A stretch of DNA of 37,954 bases from Saccoglossus kowalevskii (lineage: Eukaryota; Hemichordata; Enteropneusta; Harrimaniidae), in contig NW_003151761.1 in NCBI RefSeq assembly GCF_000003605.2, forward strand, positions 144,564 through 182,517, written 5' to 3'. Shown here one piece after another: positions 10,420 to 24,271 of this stretch. The number at the start of each line of letters is the position of its first letter. Position 1 is the first letter of the stretch. The notes beneath the pieces were generated by a model. It searched no databases. It was not told the origin of the DNA and saw only the letters and a list, made by a program, of their open reading frames with translations. A program made the translations under genes and the position numbers.

Positions 10420-10955
10420 TGTTACGTCTGTCATCGTTTAGGCAGGCGAGGTCCTGGACGGAACTCGACTCAGTGATTTGTAACTAATTACGAGATAACC
10501 GTCGCTATTTAAACTACTATTTCTGACAGTTGGTATTGGCAGTTATTAATATAGTGAACCATTAATCAAAAGATATGACGTTTCCAGTACTTAGTGTGAT
10601 TGGCTTTATGATTGAAGGTTACGCCCTAGAGTCTTTTTACTGTATTGTAATTGGTTAAGGTTTTGAAAATGAATAAAGAGAGTTTGAGTTGGTCTTGGCG
10701 AGTACACCACGATAGACGCAGTCGAGAGTCCAGTCCTGGAGAGTTTTGGGGCGAGCCTTGGGGCAGTCCAGTCTTGGGCTAGTCTTGGGTCAGCCTTGCG
10801 ATAGTCTTGGGGATTTTTCCCCAGGGCGCTGTGTCTTATAGAGTGCACGACTGACCGACTAAGACGAGAGTTGAAACGTATTTCGTTGTGTGTATCTTAT
10901 TTGACTGTAGGGCTTAAATAACATTCCCGATCCCGTACCGCAAGGGGACGTGACA
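10420..10955 (+). mobile_element. Possible solo LTR of a retrotransposon
   Basis: Starts TGTTACGTC and ends GACGTGACA, near-perfect inverted TG...CA termini as in Gypsy-type LTRs. Between them lie an AT-rich U3-like part, a TATTTAAA-like box near 10506, an AATAAA at 10672-10677, and a GC-richer R/U5-like part. No 5-bp target duplication, primer-binding site or retroelement coding sequence was seen beside it, so it would be an old solo LTR or a coincidence of termini. Confidence 0.3.
10725..10812 (+). repeat. Degenerate minisatellite of TCTTGGG-like units
   Basis: Repeated variants of (C)AGTCTTGGG(G/T)C and GCCTTGGGG at spacings of about 11-16 bases, GT-rich on the plus strand. It lies in the R/U5-like part of the possible LTR. 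The 80-residue minus-strand frame here is a shadow of the repeat. Confidence 0.5.
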
Positions 10956-11267
10956 TAGAGACGAGACGAGATTCCCCCTGGCACGTGTGGAGAACCCTAG
11001 AGAGAAGAATTCCCCCTGATGGTAGCAACATCGCATTCCGTGATAATTTGTTGTTACTTGAAAACATTTATCATACTGTCCTTGGAAAGGAAGATCAAAC
11101 TGAGCCTTGAATAGGTTGGTTCACTCAAAAAGAATCAGAAGATGACGCTTTCTAGCAACAGTGAAGAATCTTTTTCAAAAAATATGGATCTATATCACTT
11201 CTAAAACATGATGGACTAGTTTATGTTACAAATTCACGATTTTTTTTCATTGAAAAAAAAATGTATC

Positions 11268-11494
11268 CATGGCAATGAGATTCAGATCTAAAGCAACCTC
11301 TTATCGATTGCAACCCCATTCCATAACTTTTTATGATATAAATATTTGATCATTCCCGAAAATGTGTCCATGGCAACAAGTTTCATATGCATCTCGTAAA
11401 ATATAATCGATTGGTATTTGTTTCCATGGGTAACCCATACTGAAATAACTAAACATTTGTTTGGAGCATTTTTTTTTGTTTTCATGGCAACAAG
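11268..11494 (+). repeat. Cluster of four CCATGGCAA-type motifs
   Basis: Motifs CCATGGCAATGAGATTC (11268), CCATGGCAACAAG (11368), GTTTCCATGGGTAAC (11420-11434) and TCATGGCAACAAGA (11482), separated by T/A-rich sequence. The core resembles half or whole RFX X-boxes, and its ragged recurrence suggests decayed copies of one short unit. Confidence 0.5.
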
Positions 11495-14400
11495 ATCCAC
11501 ACTCCTACCTAGTTAAGTCTATATTACACAAACAAAATAGTGACACGGGTATCAATATAAATCAAAACACACCTTGACGTCTCTTACAACAATCAACCTA
11601 AAACTCGTTTTTATGTCAGTTGGAACAGAGTTTCCCAAGTAAAAGAACCAATATATACGAGTTGTATAATTCAACGAAAAAAAAACATAAAATATTTTCT
11701 ATGGAAAAATTGCTTGAATCTTTAAAATAAATTCACATGACACGTTGAACTTTAAATGCATCATGGGTAAAATAAAAATTGAAAATAACAGTGATTTCAG
11801 GATATTTTTTTCCAGCTCTAAATTTAGTCAGAATGTACATGGAAATCAAAAATGGTGGAAAATAACTTCGCTCACTATGATAACGCTGCCATCCAATACC
11901 AGTGTTTCTTATACTTCTGACCCAGATAGTAGCAGACCACGTGTTCGTTTTTTGTGTGCATTGGTCAACGACAATGACGTAATTTTCGCTCTGACCGTTG
12001 TCCGGTCGCAGCACCTCTGATTCTCACCTGAGCGAGGCCTCAAATATTTCGTTAATTAACGACAACGATAACAGCCGGGTAACTGCACGCTGACGAAGTT
12101 ATACCGCAAATTCAGCGACATTATGTTTTAGAAATACCATAAATGAGATTTCATAGAAATTATGCAATATCCTGCAAACCATGAAAAATGATATCCACAT
12201 CTGTGAAAAAGAATCAATTGATATATCTTTTTAAAGCGACTGAGTGAGGACCATCGTTGAGTAAGACTAATGTCGGTATAATCAAAGATATTAGACAACC
12301 TTTTTCTAATGTTTTTGGTATAATATAATTACTGCCTGATAATTACAGTTTAAAAACATTTAATGTTTCCGTGATTCCGCGATGTGAACCACGATAGTAT
12401 TGACAGTTTGCAAAATAAGAACACGTTTTTATTTATTAGTATATGCACATTGTTACGTTTCCATATATTATTAGAATAATAACTGTAACAAGCAAGATGA
12501 ATGTACTTCTTACCCCCTATAATAATTACTGTGAGGGTATTTCAGTTTATTGACAATACAGTGTCAAATGATCATCATGAGGTAAATGGATTAATTCACG
12601 TGAACGCGAACAGGTACAATTCTATTTCTACGCACATCAAGTCCGGCGTATGTCAGCTTTCATAATGTAATTTAGAAAATATGTCGCCTATAAACGAGAC
12701 AAATTGTAAAATGATATTTATATTGGATGTATTGATTGTCATGGTGATGGTGACTATACATTATCGGAATCAGTTTTACTATGCAATGCGTAGGGGTATT
12801 TTTATTATCAAAATCACGGGAGATTATTACACGTCGTGTAGAAGAGCTAAATACATGCGGTATTCAATTCACTATTTTGTAAAAATGAAGGATTTGCATC
12901 TGAGAATTCCGACCACAGGTGGTTTCAGGTGGTGGTGATGACTGGTATCGACTATCTGAAAGTTACCATACATAAATAAAAGTTAATGATGAATAATCTG
13001 TTGTTTAGTGCAGTGTCTATGTGGGAAGAAATACCATGTGCATGCGTTTATAGCTGGGATTGGACAATGTCGTCTCAGCGTTTGACAACAATTCCTCCCG
13101 CCAGGTGGCGCCCTTTAGATAATTCTTCAGTATTCAATTATCAGCGCATTAGCACGACTTCATCATTTGTCACATGGTATTCGGTGCCTCGGGCGTAGAC
13201 TATAGGTGACAATGTTACCATTATTGAGCTTTAATCGTAAATAACTCTCGAAGTAAACTTGCACGAAAACATAGTTCTTCAGCAAACACAGACACGAACC
13301 ATACCCGGAGTTTGGTACACGTACTATTCAATCAATATAGTATAGTAATTATAATAATAAAGCCAATGCAGGTCACTTCATGACAATAACAATTTCGATA
13401 CAATAACAACAAGAGGAAAATCCTCAGGCTGAATGTGACCCATAAGTTCATTGATTGTCATTACAAGGAGTTATTTATTCACAAGGGCAGCAGAACATTC
13501 CACATTCAGGGTAGGGCGAGTCTCCTTGTATGATGTGCAGCACTGTAATATACATAAAATAAGAAAATGCACAAATAGGCAACTTGCTGTGCAAGACATT
13601 ATATAATTAACTTGTCAAGCACATATTAGTGAATACTAACCAAATATTAGGCAGCCATTCGATGATTTGCCAACAACTAATAAATATTGAATCGATTGAT
13701 AAATACGTCAAGGACACAGCCTTAGTGTTGTAAGGGAAACTATTCAAGATAAATGAATTTGCTGAAAAAGGTAATAAAAATGGCATGATTTTTTTCAACA
13801 GTTGTTATCTAAATTAGATGATATGAATTATTTATTTTATTTAACTTGTATTGAGGTCTCGAGCAGAGGAACCACGTGTGCACATAAACTATTTTGTTTA
13901 TGGAATAAATGTGATCAAATATTAATACTCTTGGGTCACCAAGTGTATGAATATAGACTGAGTATTTGGGTGGCTAATCACTTCATCTTTACAAAAGTTC
14001 CCATGAAACCGTGCTCTGAGAATTGGCGTTCATAACTTATTCATCGTTGATTTTCAATGCAATTCGCGTGCACACATTCATTTACGAATCCCATTATTAT
14101 ATTTCGCTGATTCTCTATCATTGTTTGTTAGTAATTAAGAATGGAACGTTGTTTGTACATACATATACTGGGAAGATGTTTCCACGCATATTGCACCTAA
14201 AATGAGTCCTCGGCATGGTCACTTTCTCTCGCCATATTATGATAAAAAATAATTTCAATTTTGTCGATAAATAACAATTTACTTTGTCTGTCGATTGTTC
14301 GTATTACATAAATCCATACTCACATAATCTTACTCGTTTATGTGTGTTTTGTTTACACCCAGATACAAATATGATTGAAACAAATCGTTTAGTGAAGCAA

Positions 14401-14868
14401 GATTCAAAAATTGTCATTGCTGGAATAAATCTAAAGCCTCTAAAATAACCGATTAATCGATGTTTTTGCATGTAATCGCGAATACGCCAATCGAATTTTT
14501 ATCTTAATCATGGTCGTTGTAGATTCATTCTTCGTATTCAGTATGACATCACAAACAATCGCAATTATCTAAAAACAGAATATTCACATATAAGGTTTGT
14601 CGTGCAAATAAAATCGAGTCATTTCGTAAAATCGAAGCAGCTTTCTGTATTCACATGAAAGCAGAATTAGTCGTTTTGGAAAAAGAATACAAACATTTGT
14701 TTGCAGGGGTTCTATTTTTGTCACAATTTACATAAACAATTTATTGTTACTTCACGAGCACATGTCATTTACTGCGTACAGGTGAACCACTTCGGACAAA
14801 TACAATTACTTACTCAGTCATGTGATTGAGTCTCAAACAATAACAGCATGCAGTGAGATTTGTGAAAC

Positions 14869-14882
14869 TAGCACTAGTGCTA
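14869..14882. repeat. 14-bp perfect palindrome
   Basis: TAGCACTAGTGCTA is perfectly self-complementary. No associated gene or repeat. Confidence 0.5.
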
Positions 14883-15616
14883 TAACATGCTCACCGCAAT
14901 TCAAAGATTATTGCTCCTGTATATTCGAGTAATCATTCAATGCAGACAAACCACTGAGGACAATATAATTAATTATTTTCAAACCCAAGTAATCTATGTT
15001 GTGTTAATTTTGTTCATAGCTTTATCATTAACAAATAGGCGTAATGTGTCTGCTGTCCGAACTTAAATCATCGACCCTGCTCCGATGAAATCTGGGTATG
15101 AAAAGCGAGTGGAAAAGAGCACCTTTTACTTATACTACATCAATATCGAATCAGAAAAAGGCTACTATTTTTATATGACGTTTTTTTTTTCTAAATTTTT
15201 AGGCACATGTCTAAAAAATAACTGTACAAAGTAGCCCAAATACAGATTTTGTTTTCATAACACATAAGTATTCCTGAATAATTTGGTGTCACTAGTCTTC
15301 TATTTCAATAGTGAAAATGGTGGAAACCAAATCAGCGGAAATGATCTAATTCGACCAATACATCGATTCACATTTGAAATATCTTCAACGCGTCCTTGGA
15401 GTAGTTGTTTGGTAAGGTCGACTCGGATCATATTCACTTGCATTCTTAAAATCAGCGTTTATTTTCGATTTTTTTGTTATCAGGTGAATAAGAAAGTATT
15501 CAATATGCTCACATGGGTATTATGAAGTGGCAGGTGTCATTTCAATAAAAGCGAGCTGTCAAGCTGATGTAGACCCATATGCATATCCCATTGAACGGAA
15601 CGGAAAGCATTGAACG

Positions 15617-15634
15617 TTATATATATATATATAT
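15617..15634. repeat. (TA)n microsatellite
   Basis: About nine uninterrupted TA units. Confidence 0.9.
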
Positions 15635-15706
15635 CCCGACAGAAAATAGATTGAGGTTGTAATCCTATATAATAATGTGCCCGGTTATGACGTCAAGTCC
15701 ACGTGT

Positions 15707-15758
15707 CATGCATAGAAGCTGTCTTATAGTTACATGCATAGAAGCTGTCTTATAGTTA
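15707..15758 (+). repeat. 26-bp perfect tandem duplication
   Basis: The unit, beginning CATGCATAGAAGCTG and ending TTATAGTTA, occurs twice back to back with no mismatch, indicating a recent slippage or repair event. Confidence 0.95.
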
Positions 15759-16238
15759 CAATATGTATTCTTGCATGTGTGTTCCCAGATGTTATGCAAA
15801 TATTATCGGCTTATTTTATATGCGTGTTGGCAACTATTTCAGCATCTTATTTAAGTGATTGTTATTGAATTTCAAAAATATTAATGCAAGTATGTTTCAT
15901 TGTCAGGAAAACAAATATCAAACGGAGAGTATATACACATTAATTTAATATCATGGCAGTGTAATAATTTACATTCTCAATTCTATGTACTGCAAACCCA
16001 ACGATCTGATTAGTGGCTGGAAGCAGCAGATAAATAACGGCAATCGACATTCATGACACGGGATCATTTATGTAAAGAAGCCAGGAGGCTCTGCGATGTC
16101 TGCGATCTAACTGCGATCACTGTTATATTTTAGTCTGTATTTAATAGCTACAAAATTAATACACGAGATAAACAGGACATCAAATTGTTGAATCTACAAT
16201 GTCTGTATTAATGAACTACTGTATTAAATTTCAATCAT

Positions 16239-16242
<4 letters not shown>

Positions 16243-16275
<33 letters not shown>
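16243..16275. repeat. (AT)n microsatellite
   Basis: About sixteen AT units. The frames through it on both strands read as Tyr-Ile repeats and are artefacts. Confidence 0.95.
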
Positions 16276-16278
<3 letters not shown>

Positions 16279-17319
16279 AAGTTCAATTCCAACTGCGGAC
16301 TTTTACTGTACTGGGTTGTTAACAAGTCTAAATATGTACAACATGCTGTTATTCTCTGATGACGTAAACGTTTCGCCGTTATCTCAGCAACGACGATTGG
16401 TTTCTCAGCGGCATTATAAATCGTGTTACAGCATTCATATGCATTCATCATCATGTACTGAGAAGAATTGCCAATGTTCTCGTGATTAGGTTTACCTGTC
16501 CCTGTAGGTAAATATAGTAAAGAGTAAGTATCACAAGGTTTATGTTATTCAAAACATATGAAGTCAAATAAGAAGCACTGACATACCCATTCATTAATCT
16601 AAAATCGATATTCGTATTTTAACAACTGGCATATAACAATAACAATGTACATACTTATATAGAAATGGTCGATCGATGTGTATAATAGTACACAATTAAT
16701 GTGCCACACGGGATGGAATGATCAGTCTCGGAGCAATCACAACAGTTAATGTACACACAAATGATATATGGACATCAAGAAGTTATATCAGACGTTTGCA
16801 AAAGAATGAGCGTATTCTGTCCTACCGGTATCATCCGCTATATATTAAACTGAGTAGTCAGTCAATTGAGGGATCTTCTAAATAGGATAAATAATTTTGA
16901 AAAAACAAAGATCATCTAGGTGATTAGTCGTATTTTATCACCAGTTCATTATATATGCCACACAAACGTTTGAATGTCGAGATTAGACGTTTTATTAACA
17001 AACACTTGCTTCATTATAATAGGGACAAGCTCTGGTATATCATACAAGCTTGGAAAAGTAAACACACCTCTTTTGTCACACATTCTAGTTGAAAGGTTAC
17101 CTTTAGAGTCGAATTTAAGGACGACATCGAAATATGTAGAGAAACTTGATTCTGTTGTTTCTTTGACTCAGGTTGATATATCGTAGAACGATACTTATTA
17201 CCTCAGACAAATTACCAGTGTGTTTCCATTATTGAATCAATCGAGAGCGCGCAAAAACAAACTGTAGCGATTGGATGGCGACCTCAAAGCTGAAAGAAAT
17301 AAATGATTACCTGACGCTT

Positions 17320-17445
17320 CAATGAGGTGAGATGGGCCAGGCGTGTCCTGCTGAACAGAGTGAGCGGGGCTCAAATCCAATCTCGTGAATTACCCCTGAA
17401 CCGAAGGTGCGGGGTACAAGGGTGCTCGCCGGGGCATGTAAAATT
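17320..17445. other. Isolated GC-rich segment, possibly a SINE remnant
   Basis: Clearly richer in G+C than the several kilobases around it. It contains GGGGCTCAAATCC, vaguely like a tRNA B box, and a hairpin of TACCCC (17391-17396) with GGGGTA (17411-17416). A tRNA fold was tried and fails, because no T-stem pairs. Could be a SINE or other repeat fragment. Confidence 0.25.
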
Positions 17446-20136
17446 TGCGGAAAAAAATGTATCATGTGTTCAGTCAGTGAATTGCATTAATTAATAAATC
17501 ATAACAAAATAGTACTGATGAATTCGCAGTACTATAGATGGAAGGGTTATTGTAGAAAAGTACATCGTCAATATACATGTAGGTGAAATTGAATAGTTTC
17601 TTCTTACTCGGTCATTTTTATTTGATGAGTTTAATATATTTTCATTCATGGATGACTGTAACGCCGACATTACACAGCCTTCAGAGAACGTACAAGACGA
17701 CGATTTATTTCGCAGTGCCATTATATTTCGCAATTGAAGTCGATAAGTGTTTTGCATCACATATAAGGTGTATCAATCTATCAGAGTCTGAATTGGAAAG
17801 TACATCATATGGCTGAAATCAGACAATAACAAAAATTATTAAGACGATCTTCTTGTTGAGCAGGATCGTTAAAAAAGGTTACTTCCTGTTGGTTATTTTA
17901 TTTGTGTTTGTATTGCCCTGTAATTTACTTGTCAATTGATTTTATTTAGGAAATGTGAGAGAATATGGTATTAACAGCTTCTCGCACGTGTTTTGTTTGC
18001 GTAATGCTGCTCCTTTGTAGTAGTAAGGTTATAAATTAGTGTACAAACCTATGTACTTTGCTCGCAAATTAATTAACTGTCAAACGTTGCAATATAAGGG
18101 ACTGAAGAGTGCGCGAGTTTAATAATTTTGCAACCAAATTATATCATGCATTGTAAACACTGCAACGAAGTAACGAGTGATTTATTATCTTCTTTCCTTA
18201 GTTACCAACAAGGTAGCACCATAATTAATCTGTTTTTTTAGGAGTTCTTTCTAAACGAATTTAAGTAGTAATATCCGTTAAAATTGACAACATAAATAGT
18301 GTGACATTCTTTACCTCAAATCGCTAAAAAATGTCGTTAATAAAACGTTAATAAACGAATGGCATATTCCATGATAACGACGAAAGATATCTATAGACTA
18401 TAAAACTATAGATTAGCAAATAAGAGACAGCTAGCTTATCGTCATGTTAAATGGAAACGTTCCATAACGATGTGCTCGTATAATCTAACTAGTGCACACA
18501 CATAAACAACCTTTGTGATATCTGTACATGTGTTTTCAGTTTTAATTAGTTAAGTTTTTTACAACAAGAAATAACACAATTATAAATATATTTTTTTTGT
18601 TTTGTACTTGAGCATAGATCCCTTAGGTCATCCTCGCATTCAGGAAGTAGAGCAATAACCGGCGATGTCAATGTGCATAAAAATTACCCCGCAGGCATTA
18701 AACTTTCCTTTAAACAATTTTAACAATCATTCATATAATACCGGGCGTAATCGACTAGGTAATCTCAAAATCCCACAAATTAAACCCGAGGGTTGTTAAT
18801 GCCTAAATATGGTGATGCAAAATTATATTCTATATCATATCTCTCCATTCAAGTTACTTCAACAGTCAGAAAATGTATAAAATTACCTGTGTATTAAATA
18901 CACATGCGTACACATATTTTTTAATTATTATTATTTTAACACTTAAAAGACAACTTCCACCTTAATTACGCTCTAATAATATACTAACTATAACATGAAA
19001 CTCGATTAGTGGTTGATCCCCACTATTATATTTTCCCCTTTGTACGTCCAAAATAAAAAAAAATAATATGTATTTATATATTTATATAAGGGAATGAATA
19101 AGATACATATAAAAGTAAAATACAAAAAGAGTATAACCTTACTATTTTTCGTGTCTTTTCTAGCGTGAACATGCTACAATATATACTCCGTGTCACCATA
19201 GACAATGTACAAATAACATTTTAATCGAACGTTACACCATGCGGTCAATCGTATAGATAACATGCATTGATACAACAATTACCCGTATCATGTTTATCTG
19301 TCAAGTACACTGTACTTTTACTTTGCTATTTATTGAACCTATAACTACAACAATCAATTCATTTCTGATTTATTTATGATTTTCACTAATCAAAATAGAT
19401 TAAGTGTATTCTTATAGTACCCACATTCCGCTACTGAATTACGAAACAGAATGGCTTTCTGAAAAGTTATAGATAGTTTGGAGATTAAAAAAGCGTCATT
19501 TGTGTCATATGGGACACAGTTGCAAACATAACACATAGAGTACGAGCAGTTGAATTTAATATATTCAAATTTATTATATTGCGATGGTTTGACCATAGCA
19601 TGTTCTTGATGGAACTTTCCTACACAATGTGCAAATAGAAACCTTTGACCTCGAAAATATAACTGTACGTGCATAAAAGCAAGTCCATCGAACTCCTTAT
19701 ATTTAAAGTGGACTAATTAACAAGTAATCTATCAAATTAAATTATCAGTTGATTAGCTTGACAAATGAACTACAGTTTGTAACGAAGATACTGGTAGCCG
19801 TCGACAAATCTGTCAAATTACCGATGCAAATTACCAAACATATCCCGGGGTAATTTATACATCTCAAACATCAAAATAATTTATAATAGATTGTCTAAGG
19901 ATACATAAATATTAATCATCTGAACAAGTAAGGTTTGACATTTCGTTAGTGATCTCTGACGTCAGTTTGTTGTCATGTTCGAAAAGACCCGTTGGGGTTA
20001 ACATTTCCCGATACAAAAGCAGAGATCAAATGAAATGTCAAAGGTAGTTCGATGCTGGGGGATAGAACCAATATATCAATAGTAGAGGAATATTGTTTGC
20101 ATGTTATTTAAAATCTTCGCTGGTCACGCATATGTC

Positions 20137-20746
20137 CGATATTGGCGCCTGAATATGCCTTAATATATGTACCCACTATTATATTTATTCTCAAGAGATG
20201 CTTTGGTCATACATGCTACATGCAAAATAGCAAGTTGGTCAGTTAAAGTATTCATGAAATACAAATGTCCCAAATTGTGGTCAGTTTTGGCGAAAATACA
20301 TGCTGACGGCGAAATTAACTGATTAAAATTATTTTTTCATGGCAAGTTAATACTGATATATTAAATTTAAATGCTCATAATTTCATGTCTTACAATATTA
20401 ATAATGACCATAACAACACATTATAATGCGAGTATTTACAGTTAAACTGATTAATTTGATTAGTTGAACATTTTTATTAATTATCTCATTATTCCTTAAT
20501 TGTAGTAGGAGATAAGAGCACAGCTGACTAGAAAGTGCGTATTTCTATCCAGGCTGATACGAATTGAAACCATCTGTAATCGTAACCTTGCCAGTCCCAA
20601 GCACTTTTACATTGATCTGACCTCCAATGAGGCTTAATGTGTTTTCAAAATTAATCTACATGATGGCCGGATGAGCATTATACATTTTGATTAATCACAT
20701 CTCGCAGCTTGTATCCCCATCTCTCGCTCATGATTATGACAACTGA
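20137..20746 (+). repeat. Tandem duplication of about 610 bp, copy 1
   Basis: Matches 20747-21354 base for base except for about 20 substitutions and small indels (about 97% by eye). The copies abut directly: each begins CGATATTGGCGCCTGAATATG and ends TGATTATGACAACTG. The unit carries no convincing coding frame; the 60-codon frames at 20691-20934 straddle the junction and are not preserved in copy 1. Confidence 0.95.
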
Positions 20747-21354
20747 CGATATTGGCGCCTGAATATGCATTAATATATGTACCCACTATTATGTTTTTCT
20801 CAGGAGATGCCTTGGTCATACATGCTACATGCAAAATAGCAAGTTGGTCAGTTAAAGTATACATGAAATACAAATGTCCAAATTGTGGTCATTTTTGGCG
20901 AAAATACATGCTGACGGCGAAATTAACTGATTAAAATTATTTTTTTCATGGCAAGTTAATACTGATATTTTAAATTTAAATGCTTATAATTTCATGTCTT
21001 ACAATATTAATAATGACCATAACAACATATCATAATGTGAGTATTTACAGTTAAACTGATTAATTTGATTAGTTGAACATTTTTATTAATTATCTCATTA
21101 TTCCTTACTTGTAGTAGGAGACAAGAGCACAGCTGACTAGGAAGTGCGTATTTCTATCCAGGCTGATACGAATTGAAACCATCTGTAATCGTAACCTTGC
21201 CAGTCCCAAGCACTTTTACATTGATCTGACCTCCAATGAGGCTTAATGTGTTTTCAAAATTAATCTACATGATGGCCGGATGAGCATTATACATTTTCAT
21301 TAATCACATCTCGCAGCTTGTATCCCCATCTCTCGCTCATGATTATGACAACTG
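20747..21354 (+). repeat. Tandem duplication of about 610 bp, copy 2
   Basis: Second copy of the unit at 20137-20746. Differences include T/C and A/G substitutions near the start, one missing C in a CCC run, and one extra T in a T run. The low divergence points to a recent event or to gene conversion. Confidence 0.95.
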
Positions 21355-24271
21355 GCGGATTTTATAACTTCAATACTGTTTGCTGTACTATAAGGTGTAT
21401 TACATACATGAACATCTGTCGACGATAGTAGTGACGTATTGTCCCGTTCAATAAGTCGCTACCCGGTGTTTACTACATTAGCTATGTTTTGCGGCAGATT
21501 CGCAGTGTTTTGATCGATTTAACGCAGCTGGAATTCTCGTGTTGTACTTTTCCTTCATATATGGTTTCATATGTTACGTCTTTTGAATCCCAATGTTGGT
21601 ATAGCACGTTGAACTATTGTTACTGGATTGTTCATTGTTGAAAATAAAAATACGGACTATTTCAAGTAACTAGTATTTAAAGTAAAAAGCTGCCTACGAT
21701 ATTTTCCAGAAGCTACTATCGTAATTCCTTTCACTCCATATAAATGTAGGTACCATGGGCAGACCCTTCAGGTTTTCCATTCATTACGTCATTTCATAAC
21801 ATCACAGCTAGTAATACACTCAATAACGTGTAACACTACTATACAAAACCTGCATGAATAAATAAATACCCACCACGCTATCGAAATTCATTAAGCCGTT
21901 CTCTTTTGAGGGGAAGTGTAGCATATATCAGATGTCAGTAATACACAAGTGTAGTCGAGTTTTTGGCTATGCTTCGTCTATGATTTGAATAATAGAATTG
22001 AGAACATGTCTACTCAAACTTTTTTCATCCGATTTTAATCCCGTTATTTTTAAAACGTAGTTGTTAAAACTGTATCACTAACATGATTTTAGAGTATGGG
22101 CAGGCAACATTCCTGTTGTTGACTGTCATTGCTATCTTGAGAAAGTATTAGAACATGCAACCAATACAGTCGACTGGTCACTCATTCCACTGATAAGAAC
22201 GTATACTGGACTTTCAACTGGTTCAGTCTAGTGAATATTATGCTAGTACACCAAAACGAATAGCACTGTACATAAATGTAGTGGGACATATTTGAGCCTG
22301 GATAATACTTTATTTAATACAGAAATAATTCTGAACTGAACGACAGTGAAAACAATTTAATGTTGTTTTAATCTAATCATGATTTTATTTGGTTATATGA
22401 GCAACATAGATAATGATGTCCGGCAACACTGTAAGTGCACGCTTACGGACGACTCCACGTGATTTGATCGTAAATTCCTTTGCTCTTATAATTGTAATTG
22501 TCACTAAATAATAAAATTATATGAATTAGGTTAGACTGCCATCTACCACTCGCATAGAACACAGCGTGGGTATGGAACGCAATTTGGTCATAGGGAGAAT
22601 GTGTCTATATAATAATACGTCCTACGAAGTCTTTGAATAGGCAGAACTGTTACATAATGGGTGCCGTGATGTCTAAGAAAAACCCTATTTAATCTTCCAA
22701 TTTAATTACAGAGAAACTAACACACATACATACATTACTACATTTAAAGTGGAGTTTGAATACTTGATCACGGCAAGCGCCCTGTCACTGTAAGCAAACA
22801 CACACCCCTATCCAAATAGAAATAATCCTAAATAGCGCACAACTAACACGCTTAAAGCAACTAGCTGATAATGGACAACCGAATCCTGGCCATTGCAAAC
22901 AATATACAATTTATAAATACATACAAATATAAGCCATATTTTATGATTTAATACGAAATTAATTCACAATTAAGATACCGACCATAACATAATCTCCATG
23001 GCACAGATATTAAGTGTATTTTTGGGCATTCAAAAGATAAATATCCACAATAAACATATAAATAAACATTGTATCCCAATTGAAGTTGACATTTTAAATT
23101 GCCAGGATAATAAAATAAAATATGAATTCCTCAGTGTCTACTAGCAATACGATAGAGTATGAAAACGTGGATTGGATGATATTTCATATATACACTGAAT
23201 GACAATTCATATTCGTAGGAGGAACGCAGTTTTACTGGTAATAGAAATCTAGGTACAAATTAAATATAATAGGATGAATTGTTGGAATTTCATGTGTTTA
23301 ATTTCATTCGTATACACGTGTTTTTAATAAACATTATAAATTCATCGTGAAAACACACCTGGAACACAGTCCATTAACACTGATTATTCTTCATATTGTT
23401 ACAATGCATTAGTCTGACTTGGGATCAAATACGTGCGTGCATAGTAAAACTAATATCAAAGTTCAAATGCCTAATTAAATAATGGCATTACGATCGAGAG
23501 CACTCTGCATACTTTATCTGCTACAATATAAGTGTCCACTATTTATATACTACGATTATACACAGTATAACGTAACGATAGCCTTGATGATGAGTTACTG
23601 AGTAACTATGCCTCGGGGAGCAGCTTTCACTGTTATGCACCAGTTGTTACAGCACGTGTCCGTGATACATATAAAGTGGTTATGTACGCATCATGAATTG
23701 ATAACAACAGTACTGTGATAACTTCATTTTGTTCGGCATTGAAAATGAAAATTTGTCAGTAACTCGATGGTTTGTATAAAATCCAATCCATTATATTTCT
23801 TATTTAAGCGCGTCTTCATATTTTCTGCCATCGATTCAACAGCTTACTTATTATCCATTTATACTATATACACCAATCATATGTACTATATTGGTGAGAG
23901 TTGATACAATACTCAACGGCTTGCATAATATTATACGAATAATTACAAGTTGTTCGATGTTATAATTTCACTTTTTAAATATGGCGAACGTCTTATTATT
24001 ATCAACAATAACGCCTATGTTTCGAGTTTCGATTATTCACGTTTTGTTTTTAGAAATGAGCTAGAAAGAAGATCATGTGGGTATACGTTAATTTGCTGAG
24101 TTATTTGGTTATCATTTTGGTGTAACACTTTAAATCATGTTTATCTAAAAGGATTATTAAAAAATGGATGCAATCATCACAGAGCAGGCTTTCTTAGCTA
24201 CATATCAACTGGCGTCCACCTCTCACGAGAAGCAATGATGAAGTATATCCGCTTTGTACCAACTGCCAAAA
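21355..24271. other. Stretch without a recognised gene
   Basis: No frame above chance length on either strand, and no repeat longer than short homopolymers was seen. Probably intergenic or intronic. Confidence 0.5.

Larger units (their letters stand above)
11520..20136. other. Long stretch without a recognised gene
   Basis: AT-rich, with frames of chance length only (for example 11733-12020 on both strands, 12681-12938, and 17491-17816 on both strands). It contains the microsatellites at 15617 and 16243, the 26-bp duplication at 15707, the palindrome at 14869 and the GC-rich segment at 17320-17445. Confidence 0.5.

Noticed and set aside
17340-17420. tRNA-like segment
   Set aside because: A B-box-like string is present, but no T-arm or acceptor stem pairs.
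20691-20934. 60-codon frames across the 610-bp duplication junction
   Set aside because: They are not preserved in the other copy and straddle the junction, so they are by-products of the repeat.
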